Assembly (NCBI RefSeq): GCF_900112025.1
Contig: NZ_FOKL01000006.1
Location: 355,199 to 419,198, forward strand
Length of the DNA: 64,000 bases
From: Janthinobacterium sp. 344
GTDB lineage: Bacteria; Pseudomonadota; Gammaproteobacteria; Burkholderiales; Burkholderiaceae_D
Direction of reading: 5' to 3'
The position numbers and the translations under genes were made by a program. This document shows positions 8,134-17,819 of the stretch, one piece after another (position 1 is the stretch's first letter; each line of letters starts with the position of its first letter). The notes under the pieces were generated by a model that worked only from the letters and a program-made list of their open reading frames with translations, made no database searches and was not told the DNA's origin.

Positions 8134-11100
8134 TTAATCCTTCAGCCTGGACAACCATTCCGCCGCCGCCGCCAGCGCCTGCTGCAACTCTGCTCCCGCC
8201 ACGGCCAGCAGCGCCGGTACCTCGTCATAGCGGCCCGCATCGATGGCTTCCTCGGTGGCGAAGGCGGCACGGATCAGGCGCTTGGTGCCCAGGGTGCCGA
8301 CGGAGCCGCGCAAGCCGTGCAGGATGCGTGCCACGTCGCTGTGATGGCCCGCCTGCAACGCTGTTTCGGCGTCGCGCATGGGCGTCATGCCCTTGTTCAG
8401 CGCGTCTTCCACCATGCGCCGCAGCACGCCGCGCCCTTTCGCATCGCGGCCCATCACGCGCATCAGCGGCGCCATGGAAAACACGTCGTCATCGGCAACG
8501 GGCGCCGGCCCGGCCGTCTGCACGGGCGGGCGCTTGGGCAGGTGGCGCAGGATCACTTCCATCATCTCTTCCACCACCACGGGCTTGGCGATGAAATCGG
8601 TGATGCCGGCCGTCATGCAGCGCTCGCGCTCGGAAGCGAGCACGCCGGCCGTCATGGCGATCACGGGCAGGTTCAGGCGCAGTTCCGTGCGGATCAGCTG
8701 GGTGGCGCTGAAGCCGTCCATGACGGGCATCTGCATGTCCATCAGCACGATGTCGTAGCGCAGCGCTTCCGTGCGCAGCCGCTCCACCGCCTGCAAGCCG
8801 TCGCCCACCACGTCCAGCGTGGCGCCCATGTGTTCGAGGATGCCGCGCGCCACGGCCTGGTTCAAATGATTGTCTTCCACCAGCAGGAAATGCACGCCGG
8901 CCAGTTCCGTGCCCAGCGGCTGGTGCAGCATGTGCCGCTCGCCGCCGTCCTCCTTGGCGATCAGCGCCTGGTGCAGGGCGTCGAACAGGCTCGATCCCGT
9001 GATCGGCTTCATCAGCACGACGTCGGCCTCGGCCGCGCTGGAAATTTCCTCCAGGTGATTGCGGGCGAAGGCGTTGACCATCACGACGATGGGCTGGCGC
9101 TGGCCGGACGCGGCTTGCCGGATGGCCTTGGCCGTGGCCAGGCCGTCCATCACGGGCATGTGCCAGTCGGCCAGCACCACGTCATACGGTTCTTGCCGCG
9201 CCAGGCGTTCGCGGTACAGCTCGATGGCGGCGAAGCCCGAGTCCACTTCGTCCGCATTCCAGCCCCAGGCGTGGATCAGCTTGACGATCAGTTCGCGCGT
9301 GGTGCGGTTGTCGTCGGCCACCAGCAGGCGCAGCGGTCCCAGCGCTGGTGTGCGGCGCGCCTCGGCCGGCTGCGCCAGCACTTCGAATGGCACGCTGAAC
9401 CAGAAGCGGCTGCCCTTGCCTTCACTGCTGGCGACGGCGATTTCGCCGCCCATCATGTGGATCAGATGCTTGCTGATGGCCAGGCCCAGGCCCGTGCCGC
9501 CGAAGCGCCGCGTGATGCTCTGGTCGCCCTGGGAAAAGGCCGTGAACAGCTGGGCCTGCTGCTGGGCCGTCATGCCGATGCCCGTGTCGCGCACCTCGAA
9601 GCGCAGCCAGGTTCGTTCCTGCTTGCTGTCGGCCACGCTGACGGCCACCACCACTTCGCCGCTCTCGGTAAACTTGATGGCGTTGCCGGCCAGGTTGACG
9701 AGAATTTGCTGCAAGCGCTGGGCGTCGCCCACGAGGCGGCGCGGCACGTCCGGTTCGACGGCGATCGCCAGTTCCAGCTCCTTTTCGCCGGCGTTCATGG
9801 TCATCGTCGTGGCCAGGGTATTCATGACTTCATCGAGGTCGAATTCGACGGGCGACAAATCCATGCGGCGCGCCTCGATCTTGGAAAAATCGAGCACGTC
9901 GTTGAGGATGCCCAGCAGCGACTGGCCCGCCACGCGCACCATGGTCAGGTACTTGCGCTGCTCGGTGTTGAGCTTGGTATTTCCCAGCAAATACACCATG
10001 CCCAGCACGGCGTTCAGGGGCGTGCGGATTTCATGGCTCATGTTGGCGACGAAATCGCTCTTCGCGCGGTTAGCCGCCTCGGCCCGGTCGCGTTCCTGCT
10101 CCAGCTCCGCCGCGCGCGCCTCGATCTCCTGCTGCAGCCGGTCGCGCTCGCTCATCAGACCGTTGAACGCTTCCGTCAGTTCGCCGATCTCGTCGCGCTG
10201 CTGCACCGGCACGGGCGTAAAGCGGCTGCCGGATGCGCGCAGCGACAGCAGGGTGTCGCGCAGGCGCACCAGCGGCGACAGCAGGCGCACGGTGACCCAG
10301 CCCAGCACGGCAGCGGCCAGCAGCGAGGCGCCGATGCTCCACAGTACCAGGCGCGACAGCACGCCATTGAACGGTTCGAACGCGTCGGCCACGGGCAACG
10401 AGGCGGCCAGCAGCCAGTTCACGGATTTCAGGCGCTTGAAGCTGTTGACGGCCGTGATGCCGCGACTGTTGGTGCTGACCATGCTGCCCTCGCCGTCTTC
10501 CTTCAGCAGCTGCGTGGTGACCAGGTTGGCGTTCGGCGCGCGCGGCTGCAGCAAGCGGCTGGTGTCGGGGTGCAGCACATAGCGCGGCACGGGCTCGCGC
10601 GTGAGGATGAAGTAGTAGCCGCTCTTGCCCACCTTGGCCGTGCGCAGGTGGCCCAGCATGTTGTCCTTGTACAGGCGCAGCACGCCGACGACGATGCCGG
10701 CCACCTCGCCATTTGCATCGAGCACGGGCGCCACCATCTGCACGATGGGCAGATGGCTGGTCTTGCCCAGCATCGGTTCCGTGATCATGGCGCGCCTGGT
10801 GCGCATCACCGTCTGGAAGTAGGCGCGGTCGGCCACGTCGACGCCGTTGCGCCCCTGCACTTCGGGCACGTTGGCCACCACCTTGCCCCGCGTGTCGAGC
10901 ACCAGCACGTCGTCGAACAGGGCCAGCATGGCGCGTTGCGTGTAGTACTCGCGCAACTGCACGGTGTCGGCCATCAGCGTGGCCGGCTGGTGGCGCGCGG
11001 TTTGCGTGATGATGTCGAGCAGCATGGCCAGCTTGTCGTCGAGCTCGTCTGCGGTGCGCTCGATCAGCGCCGTTTGCTGGCTCAGCAATACTTGCGTGAA

Positions 11101-11208
11101 ATCGTCGCGCATGTGCTTGACCTGGATCATCGTCACCAGGGCGATCATGGCGATCGAGGTCAGGCTGGTGGCCAGCGCGACTTTTGCTTTAATGCCGAGA
11201 GGCTTCAT
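8134..11208 (-). CDS. Hybrid sensor histidine kinase with Cache sensor, two receiver domains and Hpt
   Basis: A 1024-residue phosphorelay kinase. In order: TM1 (about 10-28), periplasmic double-Cache-like sensor (about 35-280), TM2 (about 285-310), HAMP (about 310-360), HisKA with His392 ([10 protein letters not shown]), HATPase_c with the DTGIGM and GGTGLGL boxes, receiver 1 (Asp681, DWHMPVMDG), receiver 2 (Asp824, DMQMPVMDG) and a C-terminal Hpt (His964, LHGLRGSVG). All phosphotransfer residues are present. The ATG at 11208 has AAGGAAA before it; longer frames run into the fnr promoter region. The signal and the target regulator are unknown. It diverges from fnr. Confidence 0.92.
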   Translation of the reverse strand: MKPLGIKAKVALATSLTSIAMIALVTMIQVKHMRDDFTQVLLSQQTALIERTADELDDKLAMLLDIITQTARHQPATLMADTVQLREYYTQRAMLALFDDVLVLDTRGKVVANVPEVQGRNGVDVADRAYFQTVMRTRRAMITEPMLGKTSHLPIVQMVAPVLDANGEVAGIVVGVLRLYKDNMLGHLRTAKVGKSGYYFILTREPVPRYVLHPDTSRLLQPRAPNANLVTTQLLKEDGEGSMVSTNSRGITAVNSFKRLKSVNWLLAASLPVADAFEPFNGVLSRLVLWSIGASLLAAAVLGWVTVRLLSPLVRLRDTLLSLRASGSRFTPVPVQQRDEIGELTEAFNGLMSERDRLQQEIEARAAELEQERDRAEAANRAKSDFVANMSHEIRTPLNAVLGMVYLLGNTKLNTEQRKYLTMVRVAGQSLLGILNDVLDFSKIEARRMDLSPVEFDLDEVMNTLATTMTMNAGEKELELAIAVEPDVPRRLVGDAQRLQQILVNLAGNAIKFTESGEVVVAVSVADSKQERTWLRFEVRDTGIGMTAQQQAQLFTAFSQGDQSITRRFGGTGLGLAISKHLIHMMGGEIAVASSEGKGSRFWFSVPFEVLAQPAEARRTPALGPLRLLVADDNRTTRELIVKLIHAWGWNADEVDSGFAAIELYRERLARQEPYDVVLADWHMPVMDGLATAKAIRQAASGQRQPIVVMVNAFARNHLEEISSAAEADVVLMKPITGSSLFDALHQALIAKEDGGERHMLHQPLGTELAGVHFLLVEDNHLNQAVARGILEHMGATLDVVGDGLQAVERLRTEALRYDIVLMDMQMPVMDGFSATQLIRTELRLNLPVIAMTAGVLASERERCMTAGITDFIAKPVVVEEMMEVILRHLPKRPPVQTAGPAPVADDDVFSMAPLMRVMGRDAKGRGVLRRMVEDALNKGMTPMRDAETALQAGHHSDVARILHGLRGSVGTLGTKRLIRAAFATEEAIDAGRYDEVPALLAVAGAELQQALAAAAEWLSRLKD

Positions 11209-11458
11209 GATTTCCTTTGCGTACCCGGAGGTACAGGCGGCAGATAATGCTGTCAGGAATTTTCCTATCAATACGTTAACTTGGCAAGCACGGGCCGTGG
11301 AAATGCGCGCGCGGGCATGAACTTGTATGGATGTTGCCATAAAATTAAATGCGGGAAGTCGTTTATTGAGCGAAATAACAGGGAAATGCGGGGAAATTGG
11401 CACATGTGAGCGCACTATGCAGTAAACTTGTTGTTGCATTTTTCTAAAAGGGTCTGAC

Positions 11459-12217
11459 ATGACAGAAGCGCTACTCTCTCCAGCCTTGCCTGCCGTGAAC
11501 GTGGAAGCGTTGCGTGCGCGCTGCTCGACGTGCAGCATGCATCAATTGTGCCTGCCGATGGGGCTCGACGTAGGCGACATGGACAGGCTGGACCAGATTA
11601 TCGGCCGCCGCCGCAAGATCGCGCGCGGCGCCTCGCTGTTCCGCATCGGCGACTCGTTCCAGAACCTGTACGCGATCCGGCTGGGCCACTTCAAGACCTA
11701 CCAGATCAACCCGGGCGGCGAAGAGCAGGTAACGGGGTTCCAGATGGCCGGTGAACTGCTGGGCATGGACGCCATCAGCGCCGACCGCCACCACTGCAAC
11801 GCGGTGGCGCTGGAAGACAGCGAAGTGTGTGAAATCCCGTTTTCCAGCCTGGAACAATTGCTGGGCAATATGCCCACCCTGCTGCGCCACTTCCACCGCA
11901 TGATGAGCCAGGAAATCACGCGCGAGCAAAGCGTGATGCTGTTGCTGGGCAATATGCAGGCGACGCAGCGTTTCGCCGCCTTCATCGTCAACCTGGCGTC
12001 GCGCTACGAGGCGCGCGGCTATTCGGGCAGCAATTTCCAGCTGCGCATGTCGCGCGAGGAAATCGGCAACTACCTGGGCCTGACCATCGAGAGCGTCAGC
12101 CGCCTGTTGTCGAAGTTCAAGAAGGAAGGCTGGCTGCGCGTGTCGAACCGCGAGATCGAGATCTTGCAGCCCGCGAAATTGAAGGCCATCACGGCCGGCA
12201 CGGATACCTGCAAATAA
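11459..12217 (+). CDS. fnr: Fnr/Anr-type oxygen-sensing transcriptional regulator
   Basis: A 252-residue Crp/Fnr regulator. Cys22, Cys25 and Cys31 ([10 protein letters not shown]) plus Cys113 match the four ligands of the oxygen-labile 4Fe-4S cluster of FNR. A cyclic-nucleotide-like beta roll, a dimer helix and a C-terminal helix-turn-helix with the recognition helix [11 protein letters not shown] (E-SR pattern contacting TTGAT) follow. It should activate promoters at low oxygen. Two perfect FNR boxes lie in this window, in front of ccoN and of the aer-like gene. The gene is convergent with ccoH. Confidence 0.95.
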   Translation: MTEALLSPALPAVNVEALRARCSTCSMHQLCLPMGLDVGDMDRLDQIIGRRRKIARGASLFRIGDSFQNLYAIRLGHFKTYQINPGGEEQVTGFQMAGELLGMDAISADRHHCNAVALEDSEVCEIPFSSLEQLLGNMPTLLRHFHRMMSQEITREQSVMLLLGNMQATQRFAAFIVNLASRYEARGYSGSNFQLRMSREEIGNYLGLTIESVSRLLSKFKKEGWLRVSNREIEILQPAKLKAITAGTDTCK

Positions 12218-12341
12218 CCGCACCGTCAAACCCTGCTGCGCGTCGCGCTTTGCGGCCTGCGATGCTCGCTGTGCTATAGCACAGCTGTGCTTCTCAACCA
12301 CAAATCACTGCCGCTCGCGACGGTTTTCCCGGCACTGTCCC

Positions 12342-12866
12342 TTACAGTTCCTCGTCCGCGTGCAGCGCGATGCTGCGCTGCGCCGGCCAGGTCCAGATGC
12401 CGGACAGGCGCCACTCGCGCGTATTGTTTTCCACCAGCACCTGCCAGCGGCTGCGCTCGAGCATCGGCAGGGCCACCGAGAAATTGCCCGCCGCATCGGG
12501 CTGCACCAGCAGCTTGATGTCTTTTTCCGGCAAGGTCGCATGCGCCAGGTGCAGCTGCAAAGGCGCCTGGTAGGCCTTGCCGAAGCTGTGCACGGAACCC
12601 GTCAGGCGCGCTGTCGCCACGTCGTACGCCAGGCTGGTCGACATGGCCAGGTTGCTGGCGGCCGTATCGCGCCGCAAGTCCTGGTTGATGGCCTTGCCCT
12701 GCTTGTAGTAGTCGCCCACCACCAGCGCATCGGGTTGCGTAAACGCGATATAGCCCATGAAGCTGCCGACGACGACGGACAGGCCGGGACCGATCATCAG
12801 CAGCCATGGCCAGCGGTGCTTGTACCATGGGGCAACGGGAGGTTGCAGTTTCAGACTGTCGGACAT
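12342..12866 (-). CDS. ccoH: cbb3 oxidase assembly protein, FixH/CcoH family
   Basis: A 174-residue membrane-anchored protein. One transmembrane helix lies at about residues 22-42 (WPWLLMIGPGLSVVVGSFMGYIAF), after the PWYKHRWPW segment typical of FixH; the periplasmic domain carries the FixH pattern DYYKQGKAIN and a C-terminal beta fold ending in WRLSGIWTW. CcoH assists assembly and stability of cbb3 oxidase. The ATG at 12866 has AAGGAG just before it. It follows ccoG after a spacer holding two dispersed palindromes, and is the last gene of the ccoNOQPGH run. Confidence 0.88.
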   Translation of the reverse strand: MSDSLKLQPPVAPWYKHRWPWLLMIGPGLSVVVGSFMGYIAFTQPDALVVGDYYKQGKAINQDLRRDTAASNLAMSTSLAYDVATARLTGSVHSFGKAYQAPLQLHLAHATLPEKDIKLLVQPDAAGNFSVALPMLERSRWQVLVENNTREWRLSGIWTWPAQRSIALHADEEL

Positions 12867-12879
12867 TGTGTTCTCCTTG

Positions 12880-12905
12880 GGGGCGGACCCTGTGGGTCTG
12901 ACCCC
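12880..12905. repeat. Dispersed palindromic repeat, copy 3
   Basis: GGGGCGGACCC-TGT-GGGTCTGACCCC in the ccoG-ccoH spacer. It is slightly degenerate on the left arm and inverted relative to copy 4, with AACCCGGAAGC (reverse strand) as the flanking motif. Confidence 0.7.
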
Positions 12906-12976
12906 AGCTTTTGCTTCCGGGTTGAAAATCAAGTGACCCTAACGCATGATTGATGATACCCATACGGCGAAATACC

Positions 12977-13003
12977 GGGGTCGGACCCTGAGGGACCGAC
13001 CCC
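12977..13003. repeat. Dispersed palindromic repeat, copy 4
   Basis: GGGGTCGGACCC-TGA-GGGACCGACCCC in the ccoG-ccoH spacer, 9 bp after the ccoG stop codon in the direction of transcription. It could attenuate transcription into ccoH. Confidence 0.75.
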
Positions 13004-13012
13004 AAATCAACA

Positions 13013-14395
13013 TCAGCGCGGCACGATGAATACCGCGTTTTCCCGCACATGCAGCGACGGATCGTCCAGCGATTGCAGCTCGATGGCGATCTTGTTCGAG
13101 CCCTTCTCGCCGACGCCATGCGGCACGCGCAGGCGGATGGGCCAGCCCAGCGTTTCCGTCGGCTGCAGGGTCACTTCGTCGCGCGTCAGCAAGGTCAGGC
13201 CGGGCAGGCCGGACACGCTGATCCTGAAGCTCTGGCTTTGCTCCGAGGTGTTCATGATCTGCAGGCGGTAGACGTTTTCGATCATGCCGTCTTCCACCTC
13301 GCGTCCCATGGAACCACGGTCGCGGATCACGTCCATTTTCAATGGCGTGCGCAGGGCCAGCGAGGCACACACGGCGATGATGATCAGCGCCAGGATGGAG
13401 GTGTAGATCAGCACGCGCGGTCGCATGGCGCGCCGGCGGATCTGCTGCGAATTGAAATTGTTTTCCATCGCATGGTCGGTACTGTAGCGTACCAGTCCCC
13501 GTGGCCGGTCGACCTTGTCCATCACGCTGTTGCAGGCGTCCACGCAGGCGGCGCAGCCGATGCATTCATACTGCAGGCCATTGCGGATATCGATGCCGGT
13601 CGGACACACCTGCACGCACAAAGTGCAGTCGATGCAGTCGCCCAGCTTGGCGTTGTTGCCGGCCTTCTTGCTCAGCGCGCCGCGTGGCTCGCCCCGCTTG
13701 GCATCGTAGGTGATGATCAGGGTGTCCTGGTCGAACATGGCGCTCTGGAAACGCGCGTAGGGGCACATGTATTTGCACACCTGCTCGCGCAGCCAGCCCG
13801 CGTTGCCGTAGGTTGCCAGGCTGTAGAACAAGACCCAGAACCATTCCCACGGGCCGAAGCTCAGGGTGGTCACCGAATGCGCCAGTTCCTTGATCGGCGT
13901 GAAGTAGCCGACGAAGGTAAAGCCCGTCCACAGGGCGATGGCGCCCCACACCAGGTGCTTGGCCGTCTTCTTGAAGGCCTTGCGCAGGGACGGGCCCTGC
14001 TTGTCGAGGGCCATGCGCGCGCTGCGCGTGCCCTCGATGCGGCGTTCGACCCACAGGAAGATTTCCGTGTACACCGTTTGCGGGCAAGAGAACCCGCACC
14101 ACACCCGCCCGGCAATGGCCGTGACGAGGAACAGCAGATACGCACAGATGATCAGCAGGGCCGCCAGGTAGATGAAATCCTGGGGCCACAGCACGACGCC
14201 GAAAATGTAGAACTTGCGCGTGGTCAGATCGAACAGCAGGGCTTGCCTGCCATTCCAGGTCAGCCACGGCAAGCCGTAGAACGCCAGCTGGGTAAGCCAG
14301 ACGCATACCCATCGCCAGGTAGCGTAGCGTCCTTTGGCCTCGCGAGGGTAGATCTGCTCGCGGGCCGCATACATCTTGATGACTTGAGGTTCCAT
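13013..14395 (-). CDS. ccoG: cbb3 oxidase accessory ferredoxin-like protein CcoG (RdxA/FixG)
   Basis: A 460-residue polytopic membrane protein. The first membrane segments contain CGFSCPQTVYTEIF and CKYMCPYARFQSAMFD; two 4Fe-4S ferredoxin motifs follow (CIDCTLCVQVCPTGI and CIGCAACVDACN), then another transmembrane helix and a C-terminal Ig-like periplasmic domain. CcoG is a cupric reductase that prepares copper for insertion in cbb3 oxidase. It starts 2 bp downstream of the ccoP stop codon in the transcription direction. Confidence 0.95.
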   Translation of the reverse strand: MEPQVIKMYAAREQIYPREAKGRYATWRWVCVWLTQLAFYGLPWLTWNGRQALLFDLTTRKFYIFGVVLWPQDFIYLAALLIICAYLLFLVTAIAGRVWCGFSCPQTVYTEIFLWVERRIEGTRSARMALDKQGPSLRKAFKKTAKHLVWGAIALWTGFTFVGYFTPIKELAHSVTTLSFGPWEWFWVLFYSLATYGNAGWLREQVCKYMCPYARFQSAMFDQDTLIITYDAKRGEPRGALSKKAGNNAKLGDCIDCTLCVQVCPTGIDIRNGLQYECIGCAACVDACNSVMDKVDRPRGLVRYSTDHAMENNFNSQQIRRRAMRPRVLIYTSILALIIIAVCASLALRTPLKMDVIRDRGSMGREVEDGMIENVYRLQIMNTSEQSQSFRISVSGLPGLTLLTRDEVTLQPTETLGWPIRLRVPHGVGEKGSNKIAIELQSLDDPSLHVRENAVFIVPR

Positions 14396-14397
14396 TT

Positions 14398-15318
14398 TTA
14401 CTTAGCGGGCGCCTGCGGATTCGACAGGCTCCAGACGTACGCCGACAGCACGTGCACCTTCGACTCGCCAAGGAAATCACTGAAGGCCGGCATGGTGTTG
14501 CTGCGTCCCTTGCGGATGGTTTCCATGATGGTGTCGGCGCTGCCGCCATACAGCCAGGTCTTGTCCGTCAGGTTCGGCGCGCCGAGCATCTGGTTGCCCT
14601 TCGCATCGGCGCCGTGACAGGCCATGCAGGCGCCGAACTTGCCCTTGCCCAGCACCGACTTGACGGGATCCGAGGTGGAACCGGACAGGCTCAGCACGTA
14701 ATGGGCCACGTTCTCGACATCCTTTTCGGAGCCCAGCGCGGCGCCCATCGGCGGCATCTGGCCATTGCGGCCATGCATGATGGTGGTCTTGATGATGTCG
14801 GGATCACCGCCATACAGCCAGTCCTTGTCCGTCAGGTTGGGGAAGCCCTTGTTGCCGCGCGCATCCGAACCGTGGCACTGCGCGCAGTAGGTCAGGAACA
14901 AGCGCTGGCCGATGGCTTGCGCCTGCGGATCGGCGGCCACCGTTTTCAGGTCCTGGCCCAGGTACTTGTTGAACAGGGGGCCGTAGTCGGCTTCCGCCTT
15001 CTTCAGCTCTTCCTCGTACTGGCCCGTCGATTTCCAGCCCAGGCTGCCGGCATAGTTGCCCAGGCCCGGATACAGGAACAGATAGGCCAGCGCGAAGACG
15101 ATGGTGATGTAGAACAGCCACATCCACCAGCGCGGCATCGGCGTGTTGAGTTCCTTCAAGTCCTCGTCCCACACGTGGCCCGTGGTGCCGTCGGCGGGGG
15201 CGCCGGCGGCCACTTTTACTTTCGATTGCGAGTACAGCAGCACGCCGCAGCCGATGATGCCCAGCAGGGACAGCACGATGATGTAGATGTTCCAGAAGCC
15301 ATTGGTAAAGTCAGCCAT
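14398..15318 (-). CDS. ccoP: cbb3 cytochrome c oxidase subunit III (diheme)
   Basis: A 306-residue subunit with two N-terminal transmembrane helices (about 8-29 and 64-85), a PRWWMW-containing linker and two cytochrome c domains with heme attachment at CAQCH (145-149) and CMACH (231-235). It passes electrons from soluble cytochrome c to CcoO and CcoN. It overlaps ccoQ by 8 bp. Confidence 0.96.
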   Translation of the reverse strand: MADFTNGFWNIYIIVLSLLGIIGCGVLLYSQSKVKVAAGAPADGTTGHVWDEDLKELNTPMPRWWMWLFYITIVFALAYLFLYPGLGNYAGSLGWKSTGQYEEELKKAEADYGPLFNKYLGQDLKTVAADPQAQAIGQRLFLTYCAQCHGSDARGNKGFPNLTDKDWLYGGDPDIIKTTIMHGRNGQMPPMGAALGSEKDVENVAHYVLSLSGSTSDPVKSVLGKGKFGACMACHGADAKGNQMLGAPNLTDKTWLYGGSADTIMETIRKGRSNTMPAFSDFLGESKVHVLSAYVWSLSNPQAPAK

Positions 15319-15514
15319 GGTTGCGCTCCTTGGCCAGGTTCATCTCGGCTTCGGCCGGATAGTCGAGCGCGTCGTCGGCGAACGGCAGGCGCGCCGCCGC
15401 GTCGAAGTCGCTATTGCTGCGGCTGAAGGTCCACCACAGGATGCCCACGAACGTCGTAAAGGAAACCACCGTCATGACGCTGCTGGCGCTGTCAAACAGG
15501 TTGTCGATTGCCAT
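15311..15514 (-). CDS. ccoQ: cbb3 oxidase subunit CcoQ
   Basis: A 67-residue single-span protein: one hydrophobic segment at about residues 12-29 (SVMTVVSFTTFVGILWWTF), then the short FDAAARLPFADD tail typical of CcoQ. CcoQ helps stabilise the assembled oxidase. It lies between ccoO (1-bp gap) and ccoP (8-bp overlap). Confidence 0.92.
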   Translation of the reverse strand: MAIDNLFDSASSVMTVVSFTTFVGILWWTFSRSNSDFDAAARLPFADDALDYPAEAEMNLAKERNHG

Positions 15515-15515
15515 G

Positions 15516-16130
15516 CTAATTCCTTGTTTTGATTAATGTACCGAGGCCTTGCAGATAGGCGACCAGGGCGTCTTCTTCCGTCTTGTCCTGCAGCTGCGCG
15601 GGGCCGGCGGCGATCTCTTCATCGCTGTACGGCTGGCCCAGGCGTTTCAGGGCGCGCATCTTCGGCATGATGTCGTCAGGCACCAGCTTGGTCTTCGCCA
15701 GCCAGGGGTAGGCCGGCATGTTCGACTCGGGCACCACGTCGCGCGGGTTGTTCAAGTGCGTGCGGTGCCATTCATCGCTGTAGCGGGCGCCCACGCGGGC
15801 CAGGTCGGGCCCGGTGCGCTTGGAACCCCACTGGAACGGACGGTCGTAGACGAACTCGCCGGCGACCGAATAGTGGCCATAGCGTTCCGTTTCCGCGCGC
15901 AGCGGACGCACCATCTGCGAGTGGCAGTTGTAGCAGCCTTCGCGCACGTAGATGTCGCGGCCCGCCAGGCGCAGCGGCGAGTACGGCTTCAGGCCGGCGA
16001 CGGGCTCCGTCGTGCTCTTCTGGAAGAACAGCGGAACGATCTCGACGGCGCCGCCGATGCTGATCACCACCGTGACCAGGGCGATCAGCAGCCAGGGGTT
16101 TTTTTCAATCCATGCATGTGAAAATTTCAT
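15516..16130 (-). CDS. ccoO: cbb3 cytochrome c oxidase subunit II (monoheme)
   Basis: A 204-residue subunit with one N-terminal transmembrane helix (about 12-35) and one cytochrome c domain, heme site CYNCHSQ (Cys66, Cys69, His70). The pattern [25 protein letters not shown], in part, is characteristic of CcoO. It is somewhat short among CcoO proteins but complete. It transfers electrons from CcoP to CcoN and follows ccoN after 15 bp. Confidence 0.95.
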   Translation of the reverse strand: MKFSHAWIEKNPWLLIALVTVVISIGGAVEIVPLFFQKSTTEPVAGLKPYSPLRLAGRDIYVREGCYNCHSQMVRPLRAETERYGHYSVAGEFVYDRPFQWGSKRTGPDLARVGARYSDEWHRTHLNNPRDVVPESNMPAYPWLAKTKLVPDDIMPKMRALKRLGQPYSDEEIAAGPAQLQDKTEEDALVAYLQGLGTLIKTRN

Positions 16131-16145
16131 TTGCTCTTGCTCCTA

Positions 16146-17573
16146 TCAGGCGTGCGCCGCGTTCAGTTCCGGAATGCGGGCGACGGGGAGTTTGCTGCCG
16201 CGCAGAGTCATCCAGGTGTTGTAGCCCATGATGCACATACCCGACAGGTACAGCAGGCCACCGGCCACGCGCACCACGTAGTACGGATACGTTGCTTTCA
16301 CGCTTTCGACGAAGGTGTAGGTCAGGGTGCCGTCCGGATTGACCGCGCGCCACATCAGGCCCTGCATCACGCCGGCGATCCACATGGCGGCGATGTACAG
16401 CACGATGCCGATGGTGGCCACCCAGAAGTGCACGTCGACCAGGCGCGTGCTGTGCATCTGCGTGCGGCCCGCCAGGCGCGGCAGCAGGTAGTAGATCGAA
16501 CCCATGGTGATGAAGCCCACCCAGCCCAGGGCGCCCGCATGCACGTGGGCCACGGTCCAGTCGGTGTAGTGCGACAGCGAGTTGATGGTCTTGATCGACA
16601 TCATCGGACCTTCGAAGGTGGCGATGCCGTAGAACGACAGCGAGACGATCATGAATTTCAGGATCGGGTCGGTGCGCAGCTTGTGCCAGGCGCCCGACAG
16701 GGTCATGATGCCGTTGATCATGCCGCCCCAGCTTGGCGCCAGCAGGACCAGCGAGAAGACCATGCCGATCGATTGCGTCCAGTCAGGCAAGGCCGTGTAG
16801 TGCAGGTGATGCGGGCCGGCCCACATGTAGGTGAAGATCAGCGCCCAGAAGTGGACGATCGACAGGCGGTACGAGTACACGGGGCGCTCGGCCTGTTTCG
16901 GGATGAAGTAGTAGACCATGCCCAGGTAGCCGGCGGTCAGGATGAAGCCCACGGCGTTATGCCCGTACCACCACTGGATCATCGCGTCCTGCACGCCCGC
17001 GTAGGCGGAATACGACTTGGTGAACGAGGCTGGCATGACGGCGCCATTGACCACGTGCAAAATCGTCACGGCCAGGATGTAGGCGCCGAAGAACCAGTTG
17101 GCCACGTAGATGTGCTTGACCTTGCGCTTGATCAGGGTGCCGAAGAACACGATGGCGTAGGCGATCCAGACGACGGCGATGAGGATGGAAATGGGCCACT
17201 CCAGCTCGGCGTATTCCTTGCCGCGCGTCAGGCCCATGGGCAGGCTGACGACGGCGCACAGGATCACCGCTTGCCAGCCCCAGAAGGTGAAGGCGGCCAG
17301 CTTGTCGGAAAACAGGCGCACCTGGCAGGTGCGTTGCACGACGTAGTACGAGGTGGCGAACAGGCCGCAGATGCCGAAGGCGAAAATCACCGCGTTCGTG
17401 TGCAGCGGACGCAAACGTCCATATGTGAGCCATGGTATGTCGAGGTTCAGGGCAGGCCAGGCCAGCTGTGCGGCGATGATGACGCCAACCAGCATGCCGA
17501 TGATGCCCCATACCACAGTAGCGACCGCGAATTGCTTCACGATCTTGTAGTTATAGTTCAGCGATTGATCCAC
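16146..17573 (-). CDS. ccoN: cbb3 cytochrome c oxidase catalytic subunit I
   Basis: A 475-residue heme-copper oxidase subunit with about 12 transmembrane segments and the expected conserved histidines, for instance in [39 protein letters not shown] and [14 protein letters not shown]. It reduces oxygen at high affinity and pumps protons. Start is GTG at 17573, with GGGAGAG about 9 bp before it. An FNR box lies at 17642-17655. The gene heads ccoNOQPGH; its usual upstream neighbour ccoS is separated by the antisense tle3/tla3 pair. Confidence 0.96.
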   Translation of the reverse strand: MDQSLNYNYKIVKQFAVATVVWGIIGMLVGVIIAAQLAWPALNLDIPWLTYGRLRPLHTNAVIFAFGICGLFATSYYVVQRTCQVRLFSDKLAAFTFWGWQAVILCAVVSLPMGLTRGKEYAELEWPISILIAVVWIAYAIVFFGTLIKRKVKHIYVANWFFGAYILAVTILHVVNGAVMPASFTKSYSAYAGVQDAMIQWWYGHNAVGFILTAGYLGMVYYFIPKQAERPVYSYRLSIVHFWALIFTYMWAGPHHLHYTALPDWTQSIGMVFSLVLLAPSWGGMINGIMTLSGAWHKLRTDPILKFMIVSLSFYGIATFEGPMMSIKTINSLSHYTDWTVAHVHAGALGWVGFITMGSIYYLLPRLAGRTQMHSTRLVDVHFWVATIGIVLYIAAMWIAGVMQGLMWRAVNPDGTLTYTFVESVKATYPYYVVRVAGGLLYLSGMCIMGYNTWMTLRGSKLPVARIPELNAAHA

Positions 17574-17641
17574 AAAGACTCTCCCTGGAATTACTATTTA
17601 TGATGGTGGCCAGAGAGTAAGTGTTTGACCGCTAAAAAACT

Positions 17642-17655
17642 TTGATGTGGATCAA
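17642..17655 (-). promoter_or_regulatory. FNR box upstream of ccoN
   Basis: TTGATGTGGATCAA is a perfect match to TTGAT-N4-ATCAA. It lies 69-82 bp upstream of the ccoN start, consistent with class II activation and a short 5' leader. The divergent gene tle3 starts 165 bp away on the other side. Confidence 0.93.
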
Positions 17656-17819
17656 AATTCCCCAGATGAAATAAGCATAGCGAACTGGCATCGAAATAAA
17701 GTGATATTTCGGTCAAAAAAGCCGTGCAAGATCCCTGCAACAGCCGGCTTGAGATGGCGTAAAACGTGCATGGAAGCAATAGCTTACAGTGGCTTGTCCA
17801 GACACGCCCAAGGTCCGCC

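Noticed and set aside
8317..11247. A 976-codon open frame on the plus strand opposite the histidine kinase
   Set aside because: Its translation is His/Arg/Gly-rich without any domain, and the minus strand encodes a textbook hybrid kinase; it is a by-product of high GC.
12268..12285. 18-bp palindrome GCTGTGCTATAGCACAGC between fnr and ccoH
   Set aside because: A perfect palindrome, but with no T-run and no match to a regulator site I know; at most a weak bidirectional terminator between convergent genes.
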